This document shows positions 17,633-25,910 of a DNA stretch of 56,507 nucleotides, in pieces. The stretch is from assembly GCA_028280065.1 (NCBI GenBank), contig JANQMN010000090.1:1-56507 (forward strand), read 5' to 3'. The notes beneath the pieces are model-generated. The model saw nothing but the letters and a program-made list of their open reading frames with translations. It did no database searches and was not told the origin of the DNA. This DNA comes from Hahella sp. GTDB taxonomy: Bacteria; Pseudomonadota; Gammaproteobacteria; Pseudomonadales; Oleiphilaceae. Each line of letters starts with the position of its first letter. The stretch's first letter is position 1. A program made the position numbers and the translations under genes.

Positions 17633-18277
17633 ATGCCAAATCATGTTGTTGAACAGGGAGAACATACTGCAAGTATTGCCCACGACTATGGTTTCGATAG
17701 TTTTCGCATCCTTTACGACCATGCAGAAAACTCTCCGTTCAGGCAGGAACGACCTGATCCCAACATTCTTTGCCCTGGCGATCAGATTTATGTGCCGGAA
17801 AAGGAATTGAAAGAAGAATCCGGAGTAACGGAAAAGCGGCATCGATTTCAGTTATTGGGAGACCCGCTAAAGCTGCGGTTAAAACTTCTAACCTTGGACT
17901 GGGCCGGCTACGAAGGTGTTGCCTGCGAAATGATTGGTTCAGGCCCGGCAAAGCCGCACGAAACAGACACTGAAGGGAAGATCGAGCAAGCCATCACGCC
18001 AAAGGTGGAAGAGGTGTCGCTTAGCTTTCAGGAAGCACCGGATTTATTAGAGGATGAATTGCTGCTGAAGGTAGGTCACCTGGACCCGATTACCAAACAG
18101 TCGGGGCAGGCGGGAAGATTGCGTAATTTGGGTTACTACCGGGGTGAAATTCCAGTTGCCGATGAATCTGCTTATTGGTCTGCAGTTGAGGAATTCCAGT
18201 GCGATCATAAGCTGTCAGTGGACGGTTTGTGCGGACCCAATACCCAGGCAAAACTCGAGGAAATTTATGGTTGCTAG
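17633..18277 (+). CDS. LysM plus peptidoglycan-binding-domain protein
   Basis: 214 residues, no signal peptide. The N-terminal part is LysM-like: HVVEQGEHTASIAHDYGF, then DPNILCPGDQIYVP (residues about 3-57). A beta-sandwich-like middle follows: LRLKLLTLDWAGYEGVACEM, then TEGKIEQAITPK. The C-terminus is a PG_binding_1 domain: LRNLGYYRG, then FQCDHKLSVDGLCGPNTQAK. The LysM/linker/PG-binding layout without a catalytic domain is common near T6SS and other contractile-injection loci, where such proteins accompany effectors. It starts the same-strand cassette 17633-23415. Confidence 0.8.
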   Translation: MPNHVVEQGEHTASIAHDYGFDSFRILYDHAENSPFRQERPDPNILCPGDQIYVPEKELKEESGVTEKRHRFQLLGDPLKLRLKLLTLDWAGYEGVACEMIGSGPAKPHETDTEGKIEQAITPKVEEVSLSFQEAPDLLEDELLLKVGHLDPITKQSGQAGRLRNLGYYRGEIPVADESAYWSAVEEFQCDHKLSVDGLCGPNTQAKLEEIYGC

Positions 18278-18316
18278 CAAGCTATATGGTAAGCTAGGCA
18301 ATAATGAGATCGTATT

Positions 18317-19942
18317 GTGAGTAAAGGCAGTCAAGACAACCTCATCCATTCCCTCTCTGAAGCGGGTATCGCGGCCGAGCATCCGTCTACCGTTACTTTG
18401 CCCATATTAGCAGCACCGGCTACGAATCAGCAGCTCAATACCATCCGCCCGCATCTGGTGCCTATTGCCTGTTGGTCAATCGGCGATCAGAGATTTGAGT
18501 TTGGATCATCCTTTATACTCCCGGAAGTGGCCGAAGATGTCCACTCTTTGGCCGCCCTATATCGGGGCTTGCAGAATAAACATGGCAAACGTCCAGTTGC
18601 ATCATTGTTCGGTCATGCCGATCCAGTAGGAGAGGATGCTTTCAATAAAAAGTTGAGTGGGCGCCGGGCGATGGCGGTCTATGGCATGCTCACTCGACGC
18701 ACGGAACTCTGGGAGGATATCTACAGCCAGACGGGTAAGTTTACATCGCCTCTGAGCGCGGACGATTGGAGGCAAACTGTAATCGATCGACTATTGGCTG
18801 ACCTGGGTTATTTTCAAACCAATGGAGACAACCAAGAAAGCCATAATTCTGGCGATGAGCAAACGAACCCTCAGAGTACCAACCGGGTCGATTCGGTAAA
18901 AGGTTTTCAACGAGACTTCGGGCTTGTTGAGGATGGAATTGTCGGACCGAATACCCGAAACGAGCTGTTTGGCGCCTACATGGATAAACACTGCCAAACC
19001 CGCAATGGAGAAGAATTTAAGCTGGAACTCAGCGACTTTTTGGCTCGTGGCGAGGATTCCGAAGGAAAGGGTGATGTACAGGGATGCAGTGAGTTTAACC
19101 CGCTGGTTTTGCTTTCAGAAGCGGATAGAGAAGCCTATTCCAAGTCGGGACTGAAGGCAGAGCGAGATCTGGCAAATGCACCCAATCGACGGGTATTGGT
19201 TTACCTATTTCATCCTTCGGCACAGATGTCCCCGGAGAGTTGGCCTTGCCCGCGGGTAAAAGAAGGGGTTTCTGGTTGCAGAAAACGTTTCTGGTCGAAT
19301 GCAGATCAGCGATTGATTCACGGGGAACAGGAGCGCAAATTTCAGCAGAGTAACGACACCTTTGCCTGTCGTTTCTATCAACGTCTGGCGGATAATTCAC
19401 CCTGCGAGCGTTCCTCAATAGAAGGCTTCGTGGTGTATCTTCTTGACGCCGATTACCAGCGCCTACCAGGAGCTGTCTGGCGGGTTCGCGATGGCAATCA
19501 GATTATTGCGTGTGGCACCGCCAATGACAATGCGATGGCAATGGTATCGTTGGCAAGTGTTCCCGAAAGGCTACTGCTTGAATGGCGTCCGGGGAACTCT
19601 GAACGAGGAGCTCCGAATGATCCTCAAGCCCCATTCCCTTATGTCAGTGACCACTTCCCTCTTGCTGCTGATAATCATGGTGATGATAGTTTTAATCAGA
19701 TGCTCAACAACCTTGGTTTCAATACCGGCGACGACCTTCCTGAAAACGTTAGAGAGTTTCAGTTCGAGTTCGGGTTGGAGCGGACAGGTGTCATCAATGA
19801 TATTAAACAGGTGCTCAAGAGCTGGCACGACACGGGAGGTGTGCCTCAAACCGCAGAACCCGAAGCAGTCGAAGAAGAGGAACCACCTATGGATGTCCAG
19901 AGTGCCGGGGGCGGCTGCAGTTTATGCGGAGAAGAGGAGTAG
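18317..19942 (+). CDS. OmpA-like and peptidoglycan-binding multidomain protein
   Basis: 541 residues, GTG start, no signal peptide. Around residues 85-125, VASLFGHADPVGEDAFNKKL followed by SGRRAMAVYGML is an OmpA_C-like peptidoglycan-associating motif. Residues about 190-220 form a PG_binding_1 motif (VKGFQRDFGLVEDGIVGPNT). A second, weaker one is near residue 480 (VREFQFEFGLERTGVINDI). The middle part is unassigned and beta-rich. The protein ends GGGCSLCGEEE, a glycine-rich CxxC tail. It starts 39 bases after the LysM gene. Cytoplasmic synthesis with cell-wall-binding modules suggests export by a non-Sec route (inference). Confidence 0.72.
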   Translation: MSKGSQDNLIHSLSEAGIAAEHPSTVTLPILAAPATNQQLNTIRPHLVPIACWSIGDQRFEFGSSFILPEVAEDVHSLAALYRGLQNKHGKRPVASLFGHADPVGEDAFNKKLSGRRAMAVYGMLTRRTELWEDIYSQTGKFTSPLSADDWRQTVIDRLLADLGYFQTNGDNQESHNSGDEQTNPQSTNRVDSVKGFQRDFGLVEDGIVGPNTRNELFGAYMDKHCQTRNGEEFKLELSDFLARGEDSEGKGDVQGCSEFNPLVLLSEADREAYSKSGLKAERDLANAPNRRVLVYLFHPSAQMSPESWPCPRVKEGVSGCRKRFWSNADQRLIHGEQERKFQQSNDTFACRFYQRLADNSPCERSSIEGFVVYLLDADYQRLPGAVWRVRDGNQIIACGTANDNAMAMVSLASVPERLLLEWRPGNSERGAPNDPQAPFPYVSDHFPLAADNHGDDSFNQMLNNLGFNTGDDLPENVREFQFEFGLERTGVINDIKQVLKSWHDTGGVPQTAEPEAVEEEEPPMDVQSAGGGCSLCGEEE

Positions 19943-19951
19943 AAGCCTAAA

Positions 19952-21589
19952 GTGGCCAAAAAGAAGATCATTACCAGTACAGCGCGAACTGCCCCCCGAT
20001 ATTTTGTCAATATCGGCACGGTTTATTGGCTCAAGGAATATCTTGCCGATTCAGGGTTACCGATAACGCGACTGAAAAGAGCCAATATTCGGCCGCCTTC
20101 GACTATTCAGATCAGCGTGTATCATAAAGGGGACAGTGCTCCTGTTTATGATGCCTTCAAGATCAGTCGAAGATTTTCCGCTGGTAGCAATAACACCCGG
20201 TCTCCATTGCATCGAGGCACCAATCAGGAACTGGAAATTGCATTGGATACTTTTCTGAGTAAGTTCGCTCTAGGTCCGGATGCTTCTGCTGGCGACCCTC
20301 TAGGCACTTTTATCCTTGAGCTAACCCCCCCTGATAATGCATTGAGCCAGGAGGCCGCCGGTCCAAAAACCGGCGATGATGATCCAGCGCGTCCGGGAAA
20401 CTGCGGGGCCAATGATCAATCCCACGATGGATTATTCAGGCCGGTAAAACTGCAGTTTGATCTCCAAGTAGGAGAAGATAACTCATTTTTGATAAGCAAC
20501 CTCGGTGATGCAGGGCAGGTGGCATTGCAGCGAGGACCACATTGGACTGCTTTTATGCATCCGGATCCTCTCAGTACCGGCGCACATCAGAGAATCATGC
20601 TGGATTGGAAGCCAGACTGGATAAGACAGGTGCTTGGACGAAGAAAGAAGACAGATGGTTCAATGAGCGGCAAACAGGAGGAGCGCCGACCGAAACTCAA
20701 CCCGCGCCGAGGTAATGTTGAGATGGTGGAACTACACAACATCAGTGGGGCAAGACCGCTACCAGAGATTGGCCGTGCTATTAATGGATTTTTGGCGGTT
20801 CAGGTGACGAACAAAAAAGGGAAAGTTGTAGATCAAGAATCAGGCATCCATTACATCGTCGACGTTGATGGGCATATCACCAAAATGGCACACGAATCAT
20901 TCTGGGTACAACATGGGGGAGGAAAAGGCAGCCCCAAAGGCTGGGGGCATATCAGACATGGAATTAACGAATCCGCTGTGGGTATTGAACATGCACTTTT
21001 CGAAAAGGCCCCTGTTTTTTATCCGGCACTTATCGATGCCAGTGTCGACCTCGTGCGCCAGCTGGTATCTCATTTTGGCACAATCCCACCATGGAACATT
21101 GTCGGTCATGCGCATGTGCTTTCCCGCCAGAAGCATGGCTGTCCTGGTGTTGACTTCCCTTGGATCAAGTATGAGGAAGAGGTTTTAGGTGAAGTTGGCT
21201 ATCCGCCAAGGAGCGTTCCTCTGGCGCTCGGTGCCGATGAGACTTATGAGCCGGATTTGAAGGTGATTTACAACGGTTACTTCGACGACCTGCCGGGTGG
21301 TGTTTTAAAAATAGGAAATAGCACAGATCGCGCGGCAATCGCGGAACTTCAGGAGGATTTGCGCACTATCGGTTTCGTGTTCCATCAGAACGTCAACGGC
21401 ATATTTGATGAGGGTACGGAAATTTCTGTCAAAGAGTTCCATAGCCGTTTCATGAATGAGTCACATCCCGTGACTAAAAAACTTTCTCGCGGATCTCTGA
21501 AAGAGGTTGATCGCGCCAGTGCCATTCAGATTAAGCGTGTGTTGAGAATGTTAGAGTTTGTGCAATCTACGGATTTTCCATTTGTTTAA
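19952..21589 (+). CDS. N-acetylmuramoyl-L-alanine amidase (Amidase_2) with C-terminal PG-binding domain
   Basis: 545 residues, GTG start, no signal peptide. The N-terminal 270 residues are unassigned. The catalytic domain follows: GIHYIVDVDGHITKMAHESF (likely zinc ligand H about 299), INESAVGIEH, then NIVGHAHVLSRQKHGCPGVD with likely ligands H about 385 and C about 396. A cysteine third ligand is as in T7-type lysozymes, where AmpD-type enzymes have aspartate. Residues about 455-540 look like a peptidoglycan-binding domain (LQEDLRTIGFVFHQNVNGIF). It would cleave the amide between MurNAc and the peptide stem. It is the only clear catalytic component of the cassette, and the lack of a signal peptide fits a T6SS-type effector. 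Confidence 0.83.
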   Translation: MAKKKIITSTARTAPRYFVNIGTVYWLKEYLADSGLPITRLKRANIRPPSTIQISVYHKGDSAPVYDAFKISRRFSAGSNNTRSPLHRGTNQELEIALDTFLSKFALGPDASAGDPLGTFILELTPPDNALSQEAAGPKTGDDDPARPGNCGANDQSHDGLFRPVKLQFDLQVGEDNSFLISNLGDAGQVALQRGPHWTAFMHPDPLSTGAHQRIMLDWKPDWIRQVLGRRKKTDGSMSGKQEERRPKLNPRRGNVEMVELHNISGARPLPEIGRAINGFLAVQVTNKKGKVVDQESGIHYIVDVDGHITKMAHESFWVQHGGGKGSPKGWGHIRHGINESAVGIEHALFEKAPVFYPALIDASVDLVRQLVSHFGTIPPWNIVGHAHVLSRQKHGCPGVDFPWIKYEEEVLGEVGYPPRSVPLALGADETYEPDLKVIYNGYFDDLPGGVLKIGNSTDRAAIAELQEDLRTIGFVFHQNVNGIFDEGTEISVKEFHSRFMNESHPVTKKLSRGSLKEVDRASAIQIKRVLRMLEFVQSTDFPFV

Positions 21590-21609
21590 CGCTAGCTATT
21601 CAACTAGCG
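21590..21609 (+). other. Hairpin directly after amidase stop codon
   Basis: CGCTAG (21590-21595) and CTAGCG (21604-21609) form a 6-bp stem with 8-base loop right after the amidase stop. There is no T-run. A weak intercistronic structure at most. Confidence 0.35.
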
Positions 21610-21689
21610 ACGGCGTTGGCTTCGTCAAATTAGGTTAAAGATAAGAATCGAAAGGTAAGTGGTAACAGGCAAGAGGTGAGAGATTAACC

Positions 21690-22049
21690 ATGTTAAGAAT
21701 TCGCAAGGAGCAATTGGAGGCGTTTACTGTAGTTCGAATTGCAGCATTCAAGTCAAGATTGGTGCAATGCGTTGTAAGGGGGGAGCCAACCCCTATCGGG
21801 TCTGCTTCGCCAGAATATGTAAAGCGGGTAGTGGAATGCAGCGTGCCATTAGATGAAGCTTATCGCTTAGCCAGTGAAAGGCACACCGCCAGATTCATGG
21901 TAATACTCTTCCGGCATTTGGCAGGAAAAATCGAGTTGGTTAGTGCTGAGGAACCACAAAAAATACTTCGAAATCCTTATCTTACTCCGGCGGAAAAACT
22001 CGATCGATTTGAGGAGTGGGCAAAACGCCGGGGAGTGTGGCAATGGTAG
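21690..22049 (+). CDS. Small helical T6SS-cassette protein, unknown function
   Basis: 119 residues, soluble, mainly helical, beginning MLRIRKEQLEAFTVVRIAAF. Small proteins starting with a similar IRKEQ-type helix are common beside DUF4123 and VgrG genes (from general knowledge), but I know no biochemical role. It has AGAGGTGAG upstream and its stop overlaps the next start (ATGGTAG), so the two are translationally coupled. Confidence 0.7.
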   Translation: MLRIRKEQLEAFTVVRIAAFKSRLVQCVVRGEPTPIGSASPEYVKRVVECSVPLDEAYRLASERHTARFMVILFRHLAGKIELVSAEEPQKILRNPYLTPAEKLDRFEEWAKRRGVWQW

Positions 22050-22318
22050 ACTCGGATGACGAATTTGCTGAATTACCGGTTGGCGAAACAATTCTTCCCT
22101 GTAAACCCCGACATTGGATTGAAATAGAGTTGGTGGATTCCGAAGAGCAACCCCTACCCGGCAAGCACTATCTCGTTAAGGCACCGGATGGAAAGGAAAT
22201 CCAAGGAATCTTGGATGAAAATGGATTCGCCCGGATCGAGTTGGAAACTTCCGGAGAATGTATGGTTTGTTTTGACGAATTGGATAAACGAGCATGGGTA
22301 AAAGAGAATGCTCTCTAA
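22043..22318 (+). CDS. Small Ig/carboxypeptidase-regulatory-like beta-sandwich protein
   Basis: 91 residues from ATG 22043, with GGGGAG at 22030-22035; a GTG at 22016 is less likely. It contains HWIEIELVDSEEQPLPGKHY, then GKEIQGILDENGFARIELE. That is a short beta-sandwich unit of the kind found in T6SS VgrG/PAAR-associated proteins and effectors. It overlaps the previous gene by seven bases. A role as a structural adaptor or effector-linker module is inferred. Confidence 0.72.
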   Translation: MVDSDDEFAELPVGETILPCKPRHWIEIELVDSEEQPLPGKHYLVKAPDGKEIQGILDENGFARIELETSGECMVCFDELDKRAWVKENAL

Positions 22319-22368
22319 GCGACCGGTTCAACAGGATTTGCATAGCTTTTACGTATTGAGAAACTTTT

Positions 22369-22854
22369 ATGTGGTTTAATCATTCCTTCGAACAACTAGC
22401 TATTCGACCTTCAAATGGTAAATTTGCGCCGGTTTGCTCATTTATCAATAATTTTGATGGTGCGCTGTTTTTCCTCAGAAGTTGCCCCAGCCACTCTGTG
22501 ATCCAACAGGACATCTACTCGGCTTTGGCCGATGAAAGGGTGAACTCACCTAACTACTCAAAAAGTGACCTATTTTCCAGTGTCGCTCAGCTTCTTGCAG
22601 ATGGTCGGTTGATCGTTACCAATCGATACACAGTTGATGTTGGCTTTGATAACTTTAAACGCAAACCAGCAGAACCGGTTCAATCACTTCCTCCCGTAGC
22701 TCCGCCGCCACCAGCAAAACCAAAAAGTGCTATTGAATTTAAATCGCCCAAATCAAAGCCGGAAATTGATATTTCAGCACAAATTGCCATTCTGACCGCA
22801 GCCAGGAAACATGCAGTTCCATTTTGCGAAGTTTGCGAAAAAGCTCTAGGTTAA
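22369..22854 (+). CDS. Cassette protein with proline-rich linker and CxxC tail
   Basis: 161 residues, no signal peptide. The N-terminal 100 residues are unassigned. Residues about 105-120 are a proline-rich linker (LPPVAPPPPAKPK). The C-terminus is a short helix, ISAQIAILTAARKHAVPFCE, ending in the CxxC motif FCEVCEK. That helix-plus-FCEVCEK tail resembles tails seen on T6SS spike- or effector-associated proteins (general knowledge, not checked). The previous gene ends 50 bases upstream. Confidence 0.68.
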   Translation: MWFNHSFEQLAIRPSNGKFAPVCSFINNFDGALFFLRSCPSHSVIQQDIYSALADERVNSPNYSKSDLFSSVAQLLADGRLIVTNRYTVDVGFDNFKRKPAEPVQSLPPVAPPPPAKPKSAIEFKSPKSKPEIDISAQIAILTAARKHAVPFCEVCEKALG

Positions 22855-22869
22855 CCGGAAAGATGAAGA

Positions 22870-23415
22870 TTGGCTGTTTTTACATATATGGACAAAGAGT
22901 ATAAAAACCAGTTCTTACAGGTTCTCTGGCCTTCAAGCGGTGACATGAAACCCGATAGCGTCTATTCAGTGCTCGATGCTGGTGCAGACCCGTCTATTCT
23001 TCCTATGATTCAACAGTGTGGATTATTTTTTGAATGTTTGTTTGCGGGTAATCTGCCGCAAGAACTAGCAGCAGCAGCCCCCTATGTCGTGAAACTAAAA
23101 AAAGATGCAGATTTTACTCATCAACTAATTGATGCCGGTTGGTCAAAAAATTGGGGCATCTTTCTAACGGCACCTCCCGGTACAGGAATAAAAGATATTC
23201 GAAAACACTTGCGAAAGTGTCTTTTGGTTAGGGGCCCGGAGGATCAAAAACTATTCTTTAGGTACTATGATCCCAGAATAATGAGAACCTACTTGCCAAC
23301 TTGCGATCAGAAGGACCGGGACTTTCTGTTCGATCCTATTATTAAATTTGTGATGGAAGGTAGCAGCGGAAACGAGATTCTTGAGTTTTCAACTGATGGC
23401 TGCGTGAGTTACTAG
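22870..23415 (+). CDS. DUF4123-family (T6SS effector chaperone-like) protein
   Basis: 181 residues from TTG 22870; ATG 22888 is the alternative. The family pattern is clear: VYSVLDAGADPSILPMIQQC near the start, then ECLFAGNLPQELAAAAPYVV, then GWSKNWGIFLTAPPG, KHLRKCLLVRGPEDQKLFFR and YYDPRIMRTYLP. DUF4123 proteins (also called Tap/TEC) load effectors onto VgrG in type VI secretion. It closes the cassette. No vgrG, PAAR or T6SS core gene is in the window. Confidence 0.82.
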   Translation: MAVFTYMDKEYKNQFLQVLWPSSGDMKPDSVYSVLDAGADPSILPMIQQCGLFFECLFAGNLPQELAAAAPYVVKLKKDADFTHQLIDAGWSKNWGIFLTAPPGTGIKDIRKHLRKCLLVRGPEDQKLFFRYYDPRIMRTYLPTCDQKDRDFLFDPIIKFVMEGSSGNEILEFSTDGCVSY

Positions 23416-23742
23416 GCTTTCTAAGAAGCGCACCCGTCAGATTTAAGAAAATTGCAGTTCTGTTCCGCCCTTTGTCTGAACTTCTTAAACTAGAACTTTA
23501 GGCTCGTACTCCTTACTTACTTTGTCTTGAAGGTTCAAAGCTATCATATCTTGGAAGATCTGCATTTAGGTCATCCCGGTTTGCCTTTGACGAAACAAGA
23601 TTATGAGAGATCGGTCTTTCTGAAACATCCGAATCTAAAAGATCTAGTCGAATTCGTAGCTATCTGCGTAGGAACTATAGCATGGTGAAGCGCAGACGGT
23701 GCAGAAGTGCCGATTTTTTCGGGTTTGAACCCGTAGAATCCT
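23416..23742. other. Non-coding or decayed stretch between cassette and glxA
   Basis: 327 bp without a convincing gene. A frame without a start codon is open over roughly 23500-23687 on the plus strand but gives no family I recognise. Together with the SDR fragment that follows, this looks like decayed coding DNA at the edge of the accessory block. Confidence 0.45.
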
Positions 23743-23859
23743 AGATTCTTGCCCAGGTCAATTTATTATGCAACTAAAGCTTATGTATTGCCTTTTTCTC
23801 AAGCCATCGCTGAAGAGTTGTCAGGCACTGGTGTGACAGTAACGGCTTTATGCCCGACC
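23743..23859 (+). pseudogene. Fragment of a short-chain dehydrogenase
   Basis: The plus strand encodes [20 protein letters not shown] followed by [14 protein letters not shown]. This is the active-site YxxxK helix and the following strand of an SDR. There is no Rossmann N-terminus, no start codon and no proper C-terminus: the frame runs on into the antisense of the GlxA-type gene. The resemblance ends at about 23859, so a deletion or insertion junction lies there. It is distinct from the intact SDR at 25003. Confidence 0.6.
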
Positions 23860-24825
23860 AAATTTCACCCGATAGGCTCCCGGCGCCATGCCGGTGCAGC
23901 GTTTGAACAGGCGGGAGAAGGAGCTGATGTCTTCATAGCCCACGGATTGGATGATGAAATCCAAGTTATGCTTGGTGCTTTCCAATAAACGTTTGGCTTG
24001 TTCTATCCTCAGGGATTGCAAATAACTGATAGGACTTTCACCAGTGGCCGAAGAAAATCTGCGCTTGAAGGTACGCGGGGTCATAAGGAATTGCCGGGCC
24101 AGATTGTCCAATTGGATTCTTTCCTGGTAGTGCGATCCCAGCCAATCCTGCACCATTAGGATTTCCGGGTCCTGGTGATAATGTTTCGCAGGTACCGTAC
24201 CGTAAGCCGATTGACTGCTACGGGACATGTCGATCACCATGGATCGGGCCGTGGCGCGCGCCAGGTCATGGCCGCAATAGCGCTCGATCAAAAATATCGT
24301 AAGGTCCAGCCAGGCCATGCCTCCCCCGGCGCAGAATATATTGGCGTCCCGTGTAATAAGCCGTTCGGGTTCGAGCAATACTTCGGGGTAGCGTCGTTTA
24401 AACGCATTGGCGAAACCCCAGTGTGTGGTTGCCTTTTTACCGTTCAGAATACCGCTTTCCGCCAGCAGAAAGGCACCTGTACAGTTACTGGCGATATCGA
24501 CGCGCTGTTCATGCAGAGCCCGAATCCAGGACAGTAAAGGCTGGCAGTTATCGAGCGTCTTTTGGATATGGTCTCCAATCGTTGGAATCAGCAGTAAATC
24601 CGTATGACCCACTTGATCCACGCTTTCGTCAGTCGGCAACCGAAGGCCGTTTGTACAATAGATGGCGCCGCCGTCCAGAGAGGCTATCCTGACCTGGAAC
24701 CTCGGGTCGGTGGCCTCCCCCTGAATGCGGTTCCAGGTAGATCCGGCTGCACTGAATACATCCACCGCACCGGTGATTGCTGTCGCGAAAGCATTGTCGA
24801 ATCCTAGAATAGTGACGCTTGGCAT
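23848..24825 (-). CDS. GlxA-family transcriptional regulator (DJ-1/PfpI plus AraC HTH)
   Basis: About 325 residues from ATG 24825; a TTG at 24873 would add 16 residues. The start [20 protein letters not shown] is typical of the family. The N-terminal DJ-1/PfpI-like domain (about 1-180) has [18 protein letters not shown] around the nucleophile-elbow cysteine. The C-terminus (about 220-325) carries the AraC double HTH ([20 protein letters not shown], then [20 protein letters not shown]). It is divergent from the SDR gene, and a perfect 14-bp palindrome lies between them. Its stop codon overlaps the SDR remnant. Control of the adjacent SDR is likely by position. Confidence 0.9.
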   Translation of the reverse strand: MPSVTILGFDNAFATAITGAVDVFSAAGSTWNRIQGEATDPRFQVRIASLDGGAIYCTNGLRLPTDESVDQVGHTDLLLIPTIGDHIQKTLDNCQPLLSWIRALHEQRVDIASNCTGAFLLAESGILNGKKATTHWGFANAFKRRYPEVLLEPERLITRDANIFCAGGGMAWLDLTIFLIERYCGHDLARATARSMVIDMSRSSQSAYGTVPAKHYHQDPEILMVQDWLGSHYQERIQLDNLARQFLMTPRTFKRRFSSATGESPISYLQSLRIEQAKRLLESTKHNLDFIIQSVGYEDISSFSRLFKRCTGMAPGAYRVKFGRA

Positions 24826-24878
24826 AACTTCATCGGCATAGGAGTTTGGTAAAATTGTGGCCTGATTGGCCAATATTG

Positions 24879-24892
24879 TGTCATATATGACA
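24879..24892. promoter_or_regulatory. 14-bp palindrome between glxA-type regulator and SDR gene
   Basis: TGTCATATATGACA is a perfect palindrome in the divergent promoter region. Further TGTCAT/ATGACA half-sites lie at 24914-24919 and 24951-24956. The cluster suggests an operator for the adjacent GlxA-type regulator or another dimeric protein. Confidence 0.45.
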
Positions 24893-25002
24893 ATTCATTA
24901 CACCTTGAAGCTATGTCATGCTAGCCCCCTTTTCAAATTGAGCAAACAAAATGACACAGATGGTTTCCTGTGTCTTTAAACCATACATGGCGAGGAATCC
25001 TT

Positions 25003-25758
25003 ATGGCCTGGTTATCTAATAAGAACATAATCATTACCGGCGCGTCTTCGGGCATCGGTGCGGCTGCGGCCAAGTGGTTAGCGAAGCATAACGCCTACGT
25101 GCTGTTGGCGGACATCGACTCGGAGTCGGGACTTGCGGTCGCCGAGCAGATTCGAGGCGAAGGAGGAAAGGCGGTTTTTATTGAGGTGGATGTAAGTGAC
25201 GGTAACTCGGTTTCGGCCATGATGGACAGAGCCGTCGAATTGGCCGGCGCTGTGGATGTCGCCATCAATAATGCCGGCGTTGAACACGCAAATATTCCCT
25301 TGGCGGAATGTGACGAAGAGCTCTGGGATCGAACGATGAATATCAATCTCAAAGGCGTTTTCTTATGTATGAAGCAGCAGATTCTACATATGCAGAAACA
25401 AGGCGGGCATATAATCAACTTAGCGTCGGTCGCAGGCTTGCACTCGGCTCCCTATTTAGCGCCTTACGCCGCAAGTAAACATGGCGTGGTAGGCTTGACC
25501 CGATCCGCCGCCGTGGAATATGCGCGCTATAATATTCGTTGTAATGCCGTCTGTCCCGGTGTTATTCGTACGCCCATGGCGGAAAGAGCATTACAAGCCA
25601 TGAGTGAGAAAAAACGCGTGGCCACCATGCAGGGCAATCCTATGCGGCGCATGGGGGAACCCACGGAAATCGCCAAGGTGATTGCCTGGCTGGCAAGCGA
25701 CGAGTCGAGCTTCTTGACCGGCGAAACCATTAGAGTCGACGGCGGCATGTTGGCGTAA
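25003..25758 (+). CDS. Short-chain dehydrogenase/reductase
   Basis: 251 residues from ATG 25003, with CGAGGA upstream; a GTG-type start at 24970 lacks a site. The classical SDR layout is complete: TGASSGIG cofactor loop at residues about 10-17, NNAGV near 89, catalytic Y155 and K159 in YAASK, and the C-terminal GETIRVDGGMLA. It resembles the FabG/glucose-dehydrogenase-like group. A D at the end of the second strand (LLADIDSESG) favours NAD(H). The substrate is unknown. Confidence 0.9.
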   Translation: MAWLSNKNIIITGASSGIGAAAAKWLAKHNAYVLLADIDSESGLAVAEQIRGEGGKAVFIEVDVSDGNSVSAMMDRAVELAGAVDVAINNAGVEHANIPLAECDEELWDRTMNINLKGVFLCMKQQILHMQKQGGHIINLASVAGLHSAPYLAPYAASKHGVVGLTRSAAVEYARYNIRCNAVCPGVIRTPMAERALQAMSEKKRVATMQGNPMRRMGEPTEIAKVIAWLASDESSFLTGETIRVDGGMLA

Positions 25759-25787
25759 TGGGCTGGTAAAGTTACTTCGGATAAATG

Positions 25788-25852
25788 GTAGGGTTTGCCG
25801 TGCACACCTTTGAATCATATCCCGTTAAAACGGTGCGCACGGCGCACCCTAC
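25788..25852. repeat. REP/MITE-like inverted repeat
   Basis: Two 21-bp arms (25788-25808 and 25832-25852) match as inverse complements at 18 of 21 positions, around a 23-base centre. The arm word GGTGCGCACGGCGCACCC and its complement resemble repetitive extragenic palindromes found in many proteobacterial genomes. It lies between the SDR stop and the WS/DGAT start. Only one copy is in this window. Confidence 0.65.
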
Positions 25853-25910
25853 GGGTAGAAACCCGAAGTTTTTGAATCCCTTAAGTGGAATAAAAGAGAG
25901 TAAACGAATA

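Noticed and set aside
19443-20066. 207-codon plus-strand open frame
   Set aside because: It overlaps the ends of the OmpA-like and amidase genes in another frame, and its peptide shows no domain pattern.
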